Program-made: the position numbers and the translations under genes
Notes under the pieces: generated by a model
Seen by the model: only the letters and a program-made list of their open reading frames with translations
Told to the model about the DNA's origin: nothing
The model's database searches: none
Origin: Chryseobacterium gallinarum
GTDB taxonomy: Bacteria > Bacteroidota > Bacteroidia > Flavobacteriales > Weeksellaceae
Reading direction: 5' to 3'
Length of the DNA stretch: 64,000 bases
NCBI RefSeq assembly: GCF_001021975.1
Contig: NZ_CP009928.1
Location: 4,406,001 to 4,470,000, forward strand
Shown here: positions 31,195-40,866 of the stretch, in pieces
Numbering within the stretch: position 1 is the stretch's first letter
Layout: every line of letters begins with the position of its first letter

Positions 31195-32877
31195 ATGAGT
31201 CAACTTTTTAGAAGAAAAATCTATTCAGATACAGATACTTCGACAGGGCTTTTAAGGGTTCTTGGGGTGTGGGACATCGTATTTTTTGGTATTGCGGCCA
31301 TTATCGGAGCTGGAAGTTTCAGCAGTTTGGGAGAAGCCGTTTTTAGAGGTGGCCCCGGTGTTATCCTTCTATATTTGATTTGTGGTTTTGCCTGTGGTTT
31401 CACGGCTTTATGCTATGCTGAATTTGCCAGCAGAATTCCTACAGCAGGCTCCGCATATACTTATGCATATGCAAGTTTTGGAGAGTTAATTGCCTGGGTG
31501 ATCGGCTGGGCTTTGATTATGGAATATTCTTTCGGGAATATCTATGTTGCTTTTTCCTGGTCAGATTATTTCACCAGTTTCCTGAGCCGTCTGGGCATGC
31601 ATATTCCTGATTACCTCACCTGCAGCTATACGGAAGCAAGAAAGGCGTTTCAAAATGGTTCAGAAAATAAAGAACTGCTGAATGCCTGGAAAAATGCTCC
31701 CCTGATCGGAAATCTGAAATTCATTGTAGATATTCCGGCCCTGGTTATTAATGGGTTAATTACATGGCTCTGCTATGTAGGAGTGAAAGAAAGTAAAAAT
31801 TTCAACAACTCACTGGTTCTTCTGAAACTAGGAGTTATTATATTGGTTATCCTGGTTGGTTTTGCGTATATCAATACGGATAACTGGACTCCGGTAAGTC
31901 CGGCTACGGGAATACCATCATTTATGCCCAATGGATTTGCAGGGGTGATGAGTGCCGTATCGGGTGTCTTTTTTGCTTATATCGGATTCGATGCTTTAAG
32001 TGTACTATCAGAAGAAACAAAAGATCCTCAGAAGACACTTCCGAAAGGGATGATCATCTCTCTTGTTTTATGTACCGTGATCTACATTGCCCTTACCTTG
32101 GTATTAACAGGAATGGTAGATTACAAAAAATTTGATGGTGTGGGAGATCCTCTTTCATTTATATTTGAAAAAACAAATGCCAATGTTGCCTGGATGGAGC
32201 TTATTGTATCTTTTGTGGCTATTGTAGCAATCACTACCGTATTACTGGTATTCCAGATGGGCCAGCCAAGAATCTGGTACGCAATGAGCCGTGACGGGCT
32301 GATGCCTCAGAGATTCCAGAAAATACATCCTAAATATAAAACTCCTTCCTATGCAACTATTGTAACGGGGATTGTGGTAGGTATTCCTATTCTGTTCACG
32401 GATAAAACCTTTATATTGGATTTCACCAGTATCGGTACTATTTTCGCCTTTGTATTGGTTTGTGCCGGAGTACTGCTTCTTCCGGCAAAAGAGAAAATAA
32501 AAGGCAGATTTCACCTTCCTTACGTGAATGGTAAAATTATCTTCCCGGTTGCTTTTATCGGGGGATTGGTTGCATTCTATTATTTGCAGCCCGATTTTTT
32601 CCAAAATCTGATGGATTGGGCAGATCCGCAAGAAGGAGAATTCAGAGCTTCTATCTTCTTCTTTATTCTGATCAACCTGGTCATGTGTGTGGTAGCTTTC
32701 ATCAGGAACCTTTCGTTGATTCCGCTGGTGGGCTTAAGCTCATGCCTGTATCTGCTTACCGGAATGAGCCATGAAAACTGGTTCTGGTTTGGAATCTGGT
32801 TCCTGATAGGCATGGTAATTTATTTTTGTTACGGATATAAGAACAGTAAGCTGGGAAAGGAATTAAGGAATAATTAA
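31195..32877 (+). CDS. APC-superfamily amino-acid permease (cationic amino-acid transporter type)
   Basis: 560 residues with about 12-14 membrane helices. The first helix carries the APC signature (FFGIAAIIGAGSFSSLGEA), followed by GFACGFTALCYAEFASRIPTAGSAYTYAY in two parts and the helix 6 FFAYIGFDALSVLSEETKDPQ. This matches cationic amino-acid/polyamine transporters (CAT, YfnA-like), which import amino acids with protons. Specificity cannot be read from sequence. It stands alone and ends at a terminator-like inverted repeat. Confidence 0.88.
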   Translation: MSQLFRRKIYSDTDTSTGLLRVLGVWDIVFFGIAAIIGAGSFSSLGEAVFRGGPGVILLYLICGFACGFTALCYAEFASRIPTAGSAYTYAYASFGELIAWVIGWALIMEYSFGNIYVAFSWSDYFTSFLSRLGMHIPDYLTCSYTEARKAFQNGSENKELLNAWKNAPLIGNLKFIVDIPALVINGLITWLCYVGVKESKNFNNSLVLLKLGVIILVILVGFAYINTDNWTPVSPATGIPSFMPNGFAGVMSAVSGVFFAYIGFDALSVLSEETKDPQKTLPKGMIISLVLCTVIYIALTLVLTGMVDYKKFDGVGDPLSFIFEKTNANVAWMELIVSFVAIVAITTVLLVFQMGQPRIWYAMSRDGLMPQRFQKIHPKYKTPSYATIVTGIVVGIPILFTDKTFILDFTSIGTIFAFVLVCAGVLLLPAKEKIKGRFHLPYVNGKIIFPVAFIGGLVAFYYLQPDFFQNLMDWADPQEGEFRASIFFFILINLVMCVVAFIRNLSLIPLVGLSSCLYLLTGMSHENWFWFGIWFLIGMVIYFCYGYKNSKLGKELRNN

Positions 32878-32892
32878 ACTCAAAGTAAAACT

Positions 32893-32966
32893 GCGGAAAG
32901 GCAAAATGACAAAAGGTCTATCTATTTATGTGACTGATTTGCTGTTTTGCCTTTTCGCTTTTTTAT
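32893..32966 (+). terminator. Long-loop terminator after the permease gene
   Basis: GCGGAAAGGCAAAA (32893-32906) pairs with TTTTGCCTTTTCGC (32945-32958) with one mismatch and is followed by TTTTTTATT. The 38-base loop is long, but the stem and T run fit a terminator. Confidence 0.6.
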
Positions 32967-33029
32967 TAGTTCCTATAAAATCGGCAAAATTATTGCTATA
33001 ACATAAATAGAATCAATAAACTACTTGCC

Positions 33030-33374
33030 ATGTCTGAAAGAATAAAAACATACCGGGAATTTTATCAATTTTACCTTACCGAACACAGTAAAACAGGAAC
33101 ACGAATTTTTCATTTCATAGGCACATTGCTTGTATTTGTAGTAATAGGCTATGTAATCAGCTCAGGAAAAGAAAGATTTTTATGGTACATCCCGATTTTC
33201 GGGTATGGTTTTGCATGGTTCAGTCACGCCGTTATAGAAAGAAACAAGCCTGCCACTTTTAAATACCCTTTATGGTCATTAGTTTCGGATTTCAGGCTCT
33301 TCTTTGAACTGTTGACGGGCAAACAGAAATTCAGAGAAACTACACCTTCCAGCCGTACAACAGAAGAACATTAG
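33030..33374 (+). CDS. Mpo1-like protein (DUF962)
   Basis: 114 residues. The family pattern is visible: FYLTEHSKTGTRIFHFIGT near the start, two membrane helices (about 28-45 and 52-70), the WFSHAVIERNKPATFKYP motif and WSLVSDFRLF at the end. The conserved His residues (about 19, 27 and 70) match the iron site of yeast Mpo1, a dioxygenase that shortens 2-hydroxy fatty acids. The bacterial role is inferred. No operon partner is evident. Confidence 0.82.
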   Translation: MSERIKTYREFYQFYLTEHSKTGTRIFHFIGTLLVFVVIGYVISSGKERFLWYIPIFGYGFAWFSHAVIERNKPATFKYPLWSLVSDFRLFFELLTGKQKFRETTPSSRTTEEH

Positions 33375-33525
33375 TATTCCCCTGCTTTAAACAGGCTGTA
33401 AAACGTTAAAATATATCAGTAGAATATCTGCTTTACCTCGAATACACAGATTCTTTAAGTATATTCATGGAAATCATATCATTATAATATGACAACCAAT
33501 TGGCCAAAATAAAATCCTTACCTGT

Positions 33526-34008
33526 CTACTTTTTAACTTCATTAGCAACTTTATCAGCATCTTCTTTTGCGGAATACCTTTTTATTCCTATTAAATACCC
33601 TAAAGAAGGCAGGATAAAAGACAACATCACAGGAATTATAATTGCCAATCCTGATCCGTCAAGCAATACCGTTAAAGGAAAGAGATAATCGTTATAGGCA
33701 ATTAATGCCAGAGTAAATAAAAAGCTATCACTTCCCCCCGTTGAAAGAATATTAAAGTCTTTTCCAAACTGATCGAATACACCAGCCATGACAAATAGCA
33801 AAAGATTAATAAAAAACATCCACAATACGGACCTGTAAACCATTCCCTTCTTTGCATTCAGATATCCGGCTCCCATCAGAAAAAGAGATAAGACTCCTGA
33901 AACACCCACATCCAGGCCTGAAGTATCTCCTTCACTGCCGATTCGCCCAAAGAAATAGAAGGAATACAAAAATAAGTTGATAAGATAAACTATCGTAACA
34001 TAATTCAT
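33526..34008 (-). CDS. Hypothetical four-helix membrane protein
   Basis: 160 residues, family not recognised. Membrane segments are visible at about 3-20, 32-50, 58-78 and 115-137, separated by short polar loops (GRIGSEGDTSGLD; QFGKDFNILSTGGSD). It is the last gene in a minus-strand run with two small secreted proteins upstream (27 bp gap), so co-expression is possible. I do not assign a function. Confidence 0.6.
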   Translation of the reverse strand: MNYVTIVYLINLFLYSFYFFGRIGSEGDTSGLDVGVSGVLSLFLMGAGYLNAKKGMVYRSVLWMFFINLLLFVMAGVFDQFGKDFNILSTGGSDSFLFTLALIAYNDYLFPLTVLLDGSGLAIIIPVMLSFILPSLGYLIGIKRYSAKEDADKVANEVKK

Positions 34009-34035
34009 GAGACAAAAAATTTGGATGTATGATTG

Positions 34036-34488
34036 TTATTGTTTTTCAAGAATACTGTAATGCACAGTATTCATTACCTTTTCAGCCAGGGCATCCCCAT
34101 CTATCTTGATCTTTTCCGGAATATAGTCTGAAAATGTCATCGTTTTATCTTTATTCAAGGTCACCACAACCTCTTCAAGAATATTCTGATCATCCGTAAA
34201 AAACTGAATCCTGTTACCTGCAATCCGCCAGAATGAAAGTCTCGGTTCAGATGGAGAACAATTTCCCACACTTCCTTCCACATAATTGTAAATGGCAAAA
34301 CCATCCTCCCGTATTGCATAGTTTCTCATCAGGCGACAATTATCGAAGTCTTTAATAACTTTCTTCTTATTTTCATAAAAACCTGATTCTTTCAGCTTCC
34401 AAAACCCTGTAACGTCTTCCTTCTTTAGTTTCTGGGCACTCACAAAAGAGGCAAAAACTAAGGCAGAAGAAAATAATAATTTCTTCAT
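34036..34488 (-). CDS. Small secreted lipocalin-like protein
   Basis: 150 residues. The signal peptide is about 1-18 (FVSAQ). The mature part begins VTGFWKLKESGFYENK, followed by strands ending ...TLNKDKTMTFSDYIPEKI, a layout typical of lipocalin-like domains in Bacteroidota. The ligand is unknown. Its ATG directly follows the TAG of the upstream gene (34489-34491), so the two are translationally linked. Confidence 0.6.
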   Translation of the reverse strand: MKKLLFSSALVFASFVSAQKLKKEDVTGFWKLKESGFYENKKKVIKDFDNCRLMRNYAIREDGFAIYNYVEGSVGNCSPSEPRLSFWRIAGNRIQFFTDDQNILEEVVVTLNKDKTMTFSDYIPEKIKIDGDALAEKVMNTVHYSILEKQ

Positions 34489-35301
34489 CTATTTTTTCTT
34501 TTTCATTTTCTTTTTTATATCCGGGCTTTCAGGCGTCTTTTCCATCTCTTCCGTGACTTCAATAAGTCCCATAGAGATCATAGAAGCCGGATCTCCTTGC
34601 TTTTCACCTTCTTTCCAGACCTCAAAAGCCTTTTCCCTAAGTCCTAAAAGGTGATAATAGGCTCCCAAAACATTATACCCTTCTGTTTCCCCAAGGTTGA
34701 TTATTTTCTGAGAAAGCTCAATCAGCTCAGGATGAGGCTTCAGTTTCTTATCTTTAATTTTTTCAAGATCATCAAAAAAGCCGGGAGTATATTCCATCAT
34801 CTTTAATCCGAAAGCATTGAGACAAGCTTTAGCTACCCCTTGATTGCAAAAGTCTTCACTGATCTTAGTAAAGTCGTTTGCATTCGAAAACAAGGCATCC
34901 AGCCCAGACATATTTTTAGTCTTATCATAATATGCTGCCAATAAAGCTGCTCTTTTCTGAGACTCTTCAGGATTTTTTCTGTTATTAATCTCAGTACTGT
35001 CTTTTTTACGGATCCACACACCGTTTTTAACCCAATCGGAAATACCAATTAACTTATCTTTTTTGATTTTAAAAATGAATACATCTTTATCCGGAAGTAT
35101 CACCAGGCTATCATTTCTGGTAAAGTAATAGCTGCTTTTAAATCCACCCGCTATTTTACCATTTCCATCAAAATTAAAACTTTTATAAAAAGTCTCATCC
35201 CCCTGCTCTTCAAAGTAACCCTGCAATGCATTGTCTGCTTTTTGAGCAGACGTAATTCCGGTAATAAAAACAGCAGAAGTGAGTATGAACAATTTTTTCA
35301 T
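34489..35301 (-). CDS. Secreted protein with Sel1/TPR-like helices
   Basis: 270 residues. A signal peptide (about 1-19, ending TSAQ) is followed by a strand-rich part (about 25-100) and then helical repeats (NLGETEGYNVLGAYYHLLGLREKAFEVWKEG in two parts, KQGDPASMISMGLIEV) that look Sel1-like. A Lys-rich end (KKKMKKKK) closes the protein. It is the promoter-proximal gene of the pair with the lipocalin-like gene. Function is unknown; the helical repeats suggest protein binding in the periplasm. Confidence 0.6.
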   Translation of the reverse strand: MKKLFILTSAVFITGITSAQKADNALQGYFEEQGDETFYKSFNFDGNGKIAGGFKSSYYFTRNDSLVILPDKDVFIFKIKKDKLIGISDWVKNGVWIRKKDSTEINNRKNPEESQKRAALLAAYYDKTKNMSGLDALFSNANDFTKISEDFCNQGVAKACLNAFGLKMMEYTPGFFDDLEKIKDKKLKPHPELIELSQKIINLGETEGYNVLGAYYHLLGLREKAFEVWKEGEKQGDPASMISMGLIEVTEEMEKTPESPDIKKKMKKKK

Positions 35302-35327
35302 TAATTCTTTCTTTTAGATATCATATT

Positions 35328-35368
35328 GGCCCCGGGCAGGGCGGCGAAGCCGCACCCTGCCCGGGGCC
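35328..35368. repeat. GC-rich palindrome between minus-strand genes
   Basis: GGCCCCGGGCAGGG and CCCTGCCCGGGGCC form a perfect 14-bp outer stem. Inside it CGGC pairs with GCCG after a 2-base bulge, around a GAA loop. It is almost pure G and C in AT-rich surroundings. It lies 20 bp after the transglutaminase gene stop and could terminate it, although no T run follows. A second, similar palindrome is at 51635-51669. Confidence 0.85.
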
Positions 35369-35387
35369 TCTTACAATCTTAATCCCG

Positions 35388-37409
35388 TTACTTAAATTTT
35401 TTCTTAAAGCTGAATTTAAGCCTGTTCATCAGCCCAGGCTCTATGACATCAACTCCCAAGCCAAAATTGCTGTCGGCTACCGTATGATGATCTGTTCTGA
35501 ATCTTTCAAACTCATCCTGTGGAATTTCCAGGTTAACTAAAGGATTGTGCTCGATATACACGCTGGCTCCGTTTTTTGTAATTTTCTTACGGCTTTTATA
35601 ATCAAAATAAGGATTGTTTATTGTACTTTCCTGAACGGTATACTTTTCTTCAGTATCAATTTTCTGATCCGTATATAAGTTGATTTCATACTTTTCACTG
35701 TCGAAATTATGCCAGAAAGGAAGGTCTTTATGCATAAAATCTCTTGCACTGGCTTTCACTACGTTTCTGTCAAAATACATCAGGAAACGGTTTTTCTGCG
35801 GATCTGTATAATAGGGGTTTTCCACTACAGCCGTATATTGAATCTTTACTTCATTTAATTTTTTGTTATCACTTATGACATCAATGGCTGCATCTTTAAA
35901 TATATTCCTTACATCAGTCCCGTTCCTGTCGCCGGAATAGTTCAGGCTATAAAAGAGAAAACTGTTCCAGCTGTCTATAATCTCTCTTTTATTGGTACTT
36001 TTAAAATACCTTCTCATGGCATTGGCCCTGTTTCCTTTATAGGTAGTGACCAGTTTCAGGTTTCCGGTATTTCCCTGGGTGGTAAAATCAACTTTTTCAT
36101 CCACACAATAGTAAGGAAACTTAAAAGCCTTTCTTACCTGTAGCTCCTGATCTTTTTTAACTTCAAGGTAATGCATAAAATACATGAAACCTCTGTTTTC
36201 GATCAGACCAAACTCATCCCTGATAGTAGCATCTACAAAATATTCCTCTCCTTTATAATTTATTTTAACCACCACATGATTAAAACTTAATAATGAAGGA
36301 AGGTAATATTTAATATAATAGTCTGTATGAAAGTTAACCAGTACCACAGATGCTTCTACACCGATATAATCCAGAATAACCTTCAATAATACAGATTTAG
36401 CTTTGCAGTCCCCCTGCTTGTTTTCATAGGTGATGGAAGGTTCCTGTGGCTTATGGCCGTTCATTTCATCAGCATTGAAAATATAATAGATATGATTCTG
36501 CACATATTCAATTGCAAACTGAAGCTTTTCATCCTGATCTGCAATAGCATCTAATTTTTCAACAAGATGGGGAGCAAATTCCTGTAAAGAAGATTTGCTG
36601 AAAATTTCATCGTAAATAGGAACGATATAATTTGAAAGGTCTTTCCAGGTACTTTCCGTAGCAAAATCTATATAAGGGAAAATTTCACGCCCCGCGTCTA
36701 CCGGATTGATATAATTTTGTTCTTCAAATACAAACCGGTCTCCTTTCTTTAAATAATTGATTTCCGGTTCCAGAACATTTCCCTGTTCATCTCTGAAAAA
36801 GGTCTTTTTATAAGCAATGGTCTGTTCACGTTCATTAATAAAAGTAAATCTAAAACTGCCATATGCCCAGTAATTATCCGGACTCACCCAGACATATTTC
36901 GAAAATTCCTTTCTAAGGAAATCACGATCGGTAAAAACTTTAACCCTGGAATCTTCTAAAATCAGTACATCATACAATCTGAGGTCTTTAATGGTAATAT
37001 TGATTTTCTTATTGCTGCTCAATACTCCTCCACTGCTTTGATTTTCGCTATCCAGGACTTTGATCTTTGTATCCGGAATTTTATCAATCAGCACTCCATC
37101 CCTTAACACACTGATCCTATGAATCTGATAGACTTCATTCTCTTCTACTACAACATCAGACACGGAAGCCCTCTCCAGGTTTCCCGGCTCATTCAGTGTA
37201 TAAGCCATGCAGGCGTATTCACCGTTTTCTTTATTGCTTGTATAATATTTTTTATCTAAAAAGTAACAGTAGTCTCTTCCTTCATCAATCTGTTTTCTGG
37301 CAAATTCGGAATCCTTGATTCTTTCTATAATTTCCTGGTCCCCGATATTTCCAGCCCACTCTTCAGGTTTTTGAATCTTGTAGTTTTCAATTTGAATTTG
37401 ATTATCCAT
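35388..37409 (-). CDS. DUF3857-type transglutaminase-like protein
   Basis: 673 residues without an evident signal peptide. An N-terminal DUF3857-like beta domain (about 60-250) is followed by a transglutaminase-like core. Its triad is Cys335 (KQGDCKAKSVLL), His378 (FNHVVVKI) and Asp393 (YFVDAT). A C-terminal DUF3858-like beta region (about 420-640) ends the protein. The triad is complete, so peptidase or transamidase activity is possible, but no substrate is known for this family. It stands alone in its transcription unit. Confidence 0.8.
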   Translation of the reverse strand: MDNQIQIENYKIQKPEEWAGNIGDQEIIERIKDSEFARKQIDEGRDYCYFLDKKYYTSNKENGEYACMAYTLNEPGNLERASVSDVVVEENEVYQIHRISVLRDGVLIDKIPDTKIKVLDSENQSSGGVLSSNKKINITIKDLRLYDVLILEDSRVKVFTDRDFLRKEFSKYVWVSPDNYWAYGSFRFTFINEREQTIAYKKTFFRDEQGNVLEPEINYLKKGDRFVFEEQNYINPVDAGREIFPYIDFATESTWKDLSNYIVPIYDEIFSKSSLQEFAPHLVEKLDAIADQDEKLQFAIEYVQNHIYYIFNADEMNGHKPQEPSITYENKQGDCKAKSVLLKVILDYIGVEASVVLVNFHTDYYIKYYLPSLLSFNHVVVKINYKGEEYFVDATIRDEFGLIENRGFMYFMHYLEVKKDQELQVRKAFKFPYYCVDEKVDFTTQGNTGNLKLVTTYKGNRANAMRRYFKSTNKREIIDSWNSFLFYSLNYSGDRNGTDVRNIFKDAAIDVISDNKKLNEVKIQYTAVVENPYYTDPQKNRFLMYFDRNVVKASARDFMHKDLPFWHNFDSEKYEINLYTDQKIDTEEKYTVQESTINNPYFDYKSRKKITKNGASVYIEHNPLVNLEIPQDEFERFRTDHHTVADSNFGLGVDVIEPGLMNRLKFSFKKKFK

Positions 37410-37552
37410 ATTTATGAATTACGTTTTTGGTTATGATTGTTACAAAGTTCAAATTAAATAATTAAAAAAGTAAAAAACAATAGAAGAACTGTGACAATTG
37501 AAGAAACAGATTTCGGCATGGTAATTGCGAGGTATGCGCTAAAATCAAGTTT

Positions 37553-38167
37553 ATGAAAAGTATAGCAACAATTCTAAAAGGGACAGCTCCCGCATTAGCA
37601 TTATTCGCAATGACACAATGTACAACCATTCCGGGAGGTTCCCCAGCTGATGAAAAAACTTTCATTGTAGGACCACAAACCGCAGACTGTACAGGGGTAG
37701 CTCCTATGAAATGTCTGCAGGTAAAAGAAAAAGCTTCCGAAAACTGGACCAACCTTTACACCAATATCGAAGGATTTACCTATGAACCGGGATATGAATA
37801 TGTTTTGAAAGTAAAAACTGAGAAAATCGCCAATCCTCCGGCTGACGGATCTTCCATTAAATATACTTTGGTAAAACAGGTTTCCAAAACTAAAAAAGAA
37901 ACGGCTGATGCCAACGAAAAAACACTTATCGTAGGGGCACAAACTGCAGACTGTTCTGCAGGGGCAGGCCGCATGAAATGCCTGCAGGTAAAAGAAAATG
38001 CTTCTGAAAACTGGACGAATTTCTATAGCAATATCGAAGGATTTACCTATGAACCGGGATATGAATATGTTTTGAAGGTAAAAACTGAAAAAATAGCGAA
38101 CCCTCCCGCAGATGCCTCTTCCATTAAATATATATTAACAGAACAGGTTTCTAAAACAAAGAAATAA
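37553..38167 (+). CDS. Lipoprotein with two tandem DUF4377 domains
   Basis: 204 residues. The signal ends at MTQC (Cys23). Two copies of a DUF4377 domain follow (about 34-116 and 120-204). Each has an opening such as FIVGPQTADC or LIVGAQTADC, then MKCLQVKE, NIEGFTYEPGYEYVLKVKT and a final QVSKTKK. The copies are nearly identical, which points to a recent in-gene duplication; most family members have one. Function is unknown (META/HslJ-associated in other proteins). A clear terminator follows. Confidence 0.82.
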   Translation: MKSIATILKGTAPALALFAMTQCTTIPGGSPADEKTFIVGPQTADCTGVAPMKCLQVKEKASENWTNLYTNIEGFTYEPGYEYVLKVKTEKIANPPADGSSIKYTLVKQVSKTKKETADANEKTLIVGAQTADCSAGAGRMKCLQVKENASENWTNFYSNIEGFTYEPGYEYVLKVKTEKIANPPADASSIKYILTEQVSKTKK

Positions 38168-38172
38168 CAATA

Positions 38173-38203
38173 AAAGCTCCCAAAAAATTCGGGAGCTTTT
38201 TAT
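38173..38203 (+). terminator. Intrinsic terminator after the DUF4377 lipoprotein
   Basis: AAAGCTCCC (38173-38181) pairs with GGGAGCTTT (38191-38199), followed by a T run. Its symmetry also lets it end the convergent SPFH gene. Confidence 0.85.
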
Positions 38204-38219
38204 TTCAATAAGGATCACT

Positions 38220-39158
38220 TTAAAAATCAGTTTCTTTTTTAGGCGGGTCCGGATATTTTCCTTTACTTACTTCGCCTACTGTGTTTGCCGTAGTCATGGC
38301 AACAACCAGATCATTGAGCATATTGCTGGCTGCTGTAGGTGAGTTAGGCAGTAAAACCAGATTACTCCTGTTACTGGCACCTACAGAATGTAATGTATCA
38401 TAATGCTGGGTCACTACGATAAGCGCAGAAGCTTCATGAGAATTAATATCTACATTGTTCAGCATTCTTACCGATTCTTCAAGGCCCTTGGCAATTTCTC
38501 TTCTTTGATCGGCAATCCCCTGACCCTGTAGCTTTTTAGACTCTGCTTCAGCTTTTGCTACCGCTACAATTCTGATTCTTTGCGCTTCGGATTCATATTC
38601 AGCTGCTGTTTTTTCTCTTTCCGCTGCATTAATCCTGTTCATGGCATGCTTTACCTGTTCGTCCGGATCAATATCCGTCACCAGTGCTTTGATAATATCA
38701 TACCCGTAGCTGTTCATCGCTTCCTGCAATTCGCTTTTTACAGCTACAGCAATGTCGTCTTTTCTCACAAAAACATCGTCCAGTTTCAGCTTCGGCACTT
38801 CAGCACGTACCACATCAAAAACAAAAGATGTAATCTGATTTTCCGGATTCTCCAGGCGATAATAGGCATCCCCTACCTGATTTCTGATCACCTGGTACTG
38901 TACAGAAATCTTCATTTTGATAAATACATTATCCAGGGTTTTGGTATCGATCATTACATCAAGCTGTTGAATTCTAAGATTGAGCCTTTTGGCAATCTGA
39001 TCGATAATCGGAAGCTTCAGGTGAAGTCCGGAATGTTTCACCGCCTGGAATTTACCAAAGCGTTCAATAATGGCTGCTGTTTCCTGTTTCACCACAAAAA
39101 ACGAAGCAAATAAAATAATAAGCCCAAAGACAATAACGGGCGCTAGAAAAATCCCCAT
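38220..39158 (-). CDS. SPFH/band-7 membrane protein (stomatin/QmcA type)
   Basis: 312 residues. An N-terminal membrane helix (about 4-22) is followed by the SPFH domain (AAIIERFGKFQAVKHSGLH, LRIQQLDVMIDTKTLDNVF, VFDVVRAEVPKLKLDDVF) and a coiled-coil stretch rich in Ala, Glu and Arg (about 185-240: RINAAEREKTAAEYESEAQ). Such proteins form ring-like scaffolds in the membrane and modulate proteases or membrane domains. No NfeD partner gene is adjacent. Length and layout are normal for the family. Confidence 0.87.
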   Translation of the reverse strand: MGIFLAPVIVFGLIILFASFFVVKQETAAIIERFGKFQAVKHSGLHLKLPIIDQIAKRLNLRIQQLDVMIDTKTLDNVFIKMKISVQYQVIRNQVGDAYYRLENPENQITSFVFDVVRAEVPKLKLDDVFVRKDDIAVAVKSELQEAMNSYGYDIIKALVTDIDPDEQVKHAMNRINAAEREKTAAEYESEAQRIRIVAVAKAEAESKKLQGQGIADQRREIAKGLEESVRMLNNVDINSHEASALIVVTQHYDTLHSVGASNRSNLVLLPNSPTAASNMLNDLVVAMTTANTVGEVSKGKYPDPPKKETDF

Positions 39159-39271
39159 AGTTTCAGTTTTTAATAATAAGTAGTAATAAGCCGGCTTTTG
39201 TTAAAACTTTTTAAGTTTCAGCATTAGCCAAGCTATAAACCGTTTTTATAAATATACTACTTATTTTCAAA

Positions 39272-40630
39272 CTAAACTGTCATTCCGATATCTATTCCTT
39301 TGATCTTTCTATACAGATCTGTTGCATAATTATCCGTCATTCCGGAAACAAAATCAATGATACCAAGTACTTTTTGATAATCTGTTCCATTTTCATAAAC
39401 AAATTGTCTTGGTAAAAGTTTCAGTGCTTTTTTATCATAAGATTTTCTTTCGTCTTCAGGTTTTAGAATAGAAGGAATAAAATGGTCCAGTAATTCATAC
39501 ATTACGTTATATCCTGCATTTTCAATTTCTACCACTGCTTTGTGATTGTAGATTTTTTCAATAGAAAAGGATTCAATATCCTGTAATGCCCTGTTTTCAG
39601 ATTTATAACTGTCCAGAAGAGCCATATCAAGATTCCCCTGGAGAATGGTTTCAAAATTCTGCTTATAAATTTCCAGAGATTTATTGATGAGGGCATTGAT
39701 AGCCTTTGCTCTCAGGTAAGAAATCTTTTCATTTTCATTGGAGATGGAAGCCAGTTTGTTTTTTACCCTGTCGATATCATTACTTTCAGATTTTACCAAT
39801 TCGAAAAACAGGTTTTCACAGTCGGAAGTTGATACAATTCCCAGTCTGTGGGCATCTTCCATATCGATAATATTATAGCAGATATCATCGGCTGCTTCCA
39901 CCAGCCATACAAAAGGATGCCTTTTGAAGATATAAGGTTCTTCATTTTCTGCAATAAGCTGTGTTCCCTGGGCTATCTCAAGGAAAATATCTTTTTCATT
40001 CTGAAAAAAACCGAACTTTTTCCTGTGAATAATTCCTTTTTTCTTGGCTACGGCTTCACACGGATATTTTGCAATGCTGGCCAGTGTAGAAAAGGTCAAC
40101 TGAATGCCACCTGCATCTTTTCCCTGCTGCTGTTGTGCCAATACCCGGATTGCATTTGCATTTCCCTCAAAATTAACCAGATCTGCCCATTCCTTTTCAT
40201 TGAATTTAGCTTTCAGGTCTTTTTCGTTTCTTTCAAAATAACTGGCAATAGCATCTTCACCGGAATGCCCGAAAGCCGGATTTCCCACATCATGGCATAA
40301 GCACGCTGCAGCAATAACATTTCCTAAATTATATAAGTAAAAATTTCTGGATTCTTCTGTAAGCTCGTTTTTAAAATCTTCAGCAATAAATTCACCGATA
40401 ATACTTCCTAAGCTTCGCCCTACCGACGATACTTCCAAAGAATGTGTCAGCCTGTTATGAACAAATACACTTCCGGGAAGCGGAAAAACCTGGGTTTTAT
40501 TTTGCAGCCTCCTGAAGGCTGAAGAAAAAATAATTCTATCAAAATCCCTCTGAAAATCAGTTCTCGAAGCTTTGGTATGTGGATTGTTTCCTGTACGCTG
40601 ATTGGTGAAAATCTGGTTTAAATTCATCAT
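39272..40630 (-). CDS. dgt: dGTP triphosphohydrolase
   Basis: 452 residues, or 451 if the second Met is used. The HD metal site is present: His63 (NRLTHSLEVSSVG), His113-Asp114 (LCHDVGNPAFGHSGED) and a later Asp (WLVEAADDICYNIIDMED). SAFRRLQNKTQVFPLP is the family nucleotide-binding start. These enzymes hydrolyse dGTP to deoxyguanosine and triphosphate and help to balance dNTP pools. It stands alone, divergent from the DNA glycosylase gene at 40867. Confidence 0.88.
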   Translation of the reverse strand: MMNLNQIFTNQRTGNNPHTKASRTDFQRDFDRIIFSSAFRRLQNKTQVFPLPGSVFVHNRLTHSLEVSSVGRSLGSIIGEFIAEDFKNELTEESRNFYLYNLGNVIAAACLCHDVGNPAFGHSGEDAIASYFERNEKDLKAKFNEKEWADLVNFEGNANAIRVLAQQQQGKDAGGIQLTFSTLASIAKYPCEAVAKKKGIIHRKKFGFFQNEKDIFLEIAQGTQLIAENEEPYIFKRHPFVWLVEAADDICYNIIDMEDAHRLGIVSTSDCENLFFELVKSESNDIDRVKNKLASISNENEKISYLRAKAINALINKSLEIYKQNFETILQGNLDMALLDSYKSENRALQDIESFSIEKIYNHKAVVEIENAGYNVMYELLDHFIPSILKPEDERKSYDKKALKLLPRQFVYENGTDYQKVLGIIDFVSGMTDNYATDLYRKIKGIDIGMTV

Positions 40631-40866
40631 TTTTCAAAATTACTTCAAATTTTAGTTTTACGGAATACTATTTAAATTTTATTACACAGAATCATCATTT
40701 AAAAGGCGGATTATTTCTTTCGGCATTCAGCAAAAGTCATCTATATTTCTCAAAAGATGAAAAAGGTGATTCTAAAAACAGAACAAAAGTAGTAATCCAC
40801 TCACTTTAATTTACTATATGCTTTTACGGAATAATATTTGGACTTTCCTTCTTAAATAGTAATGCT

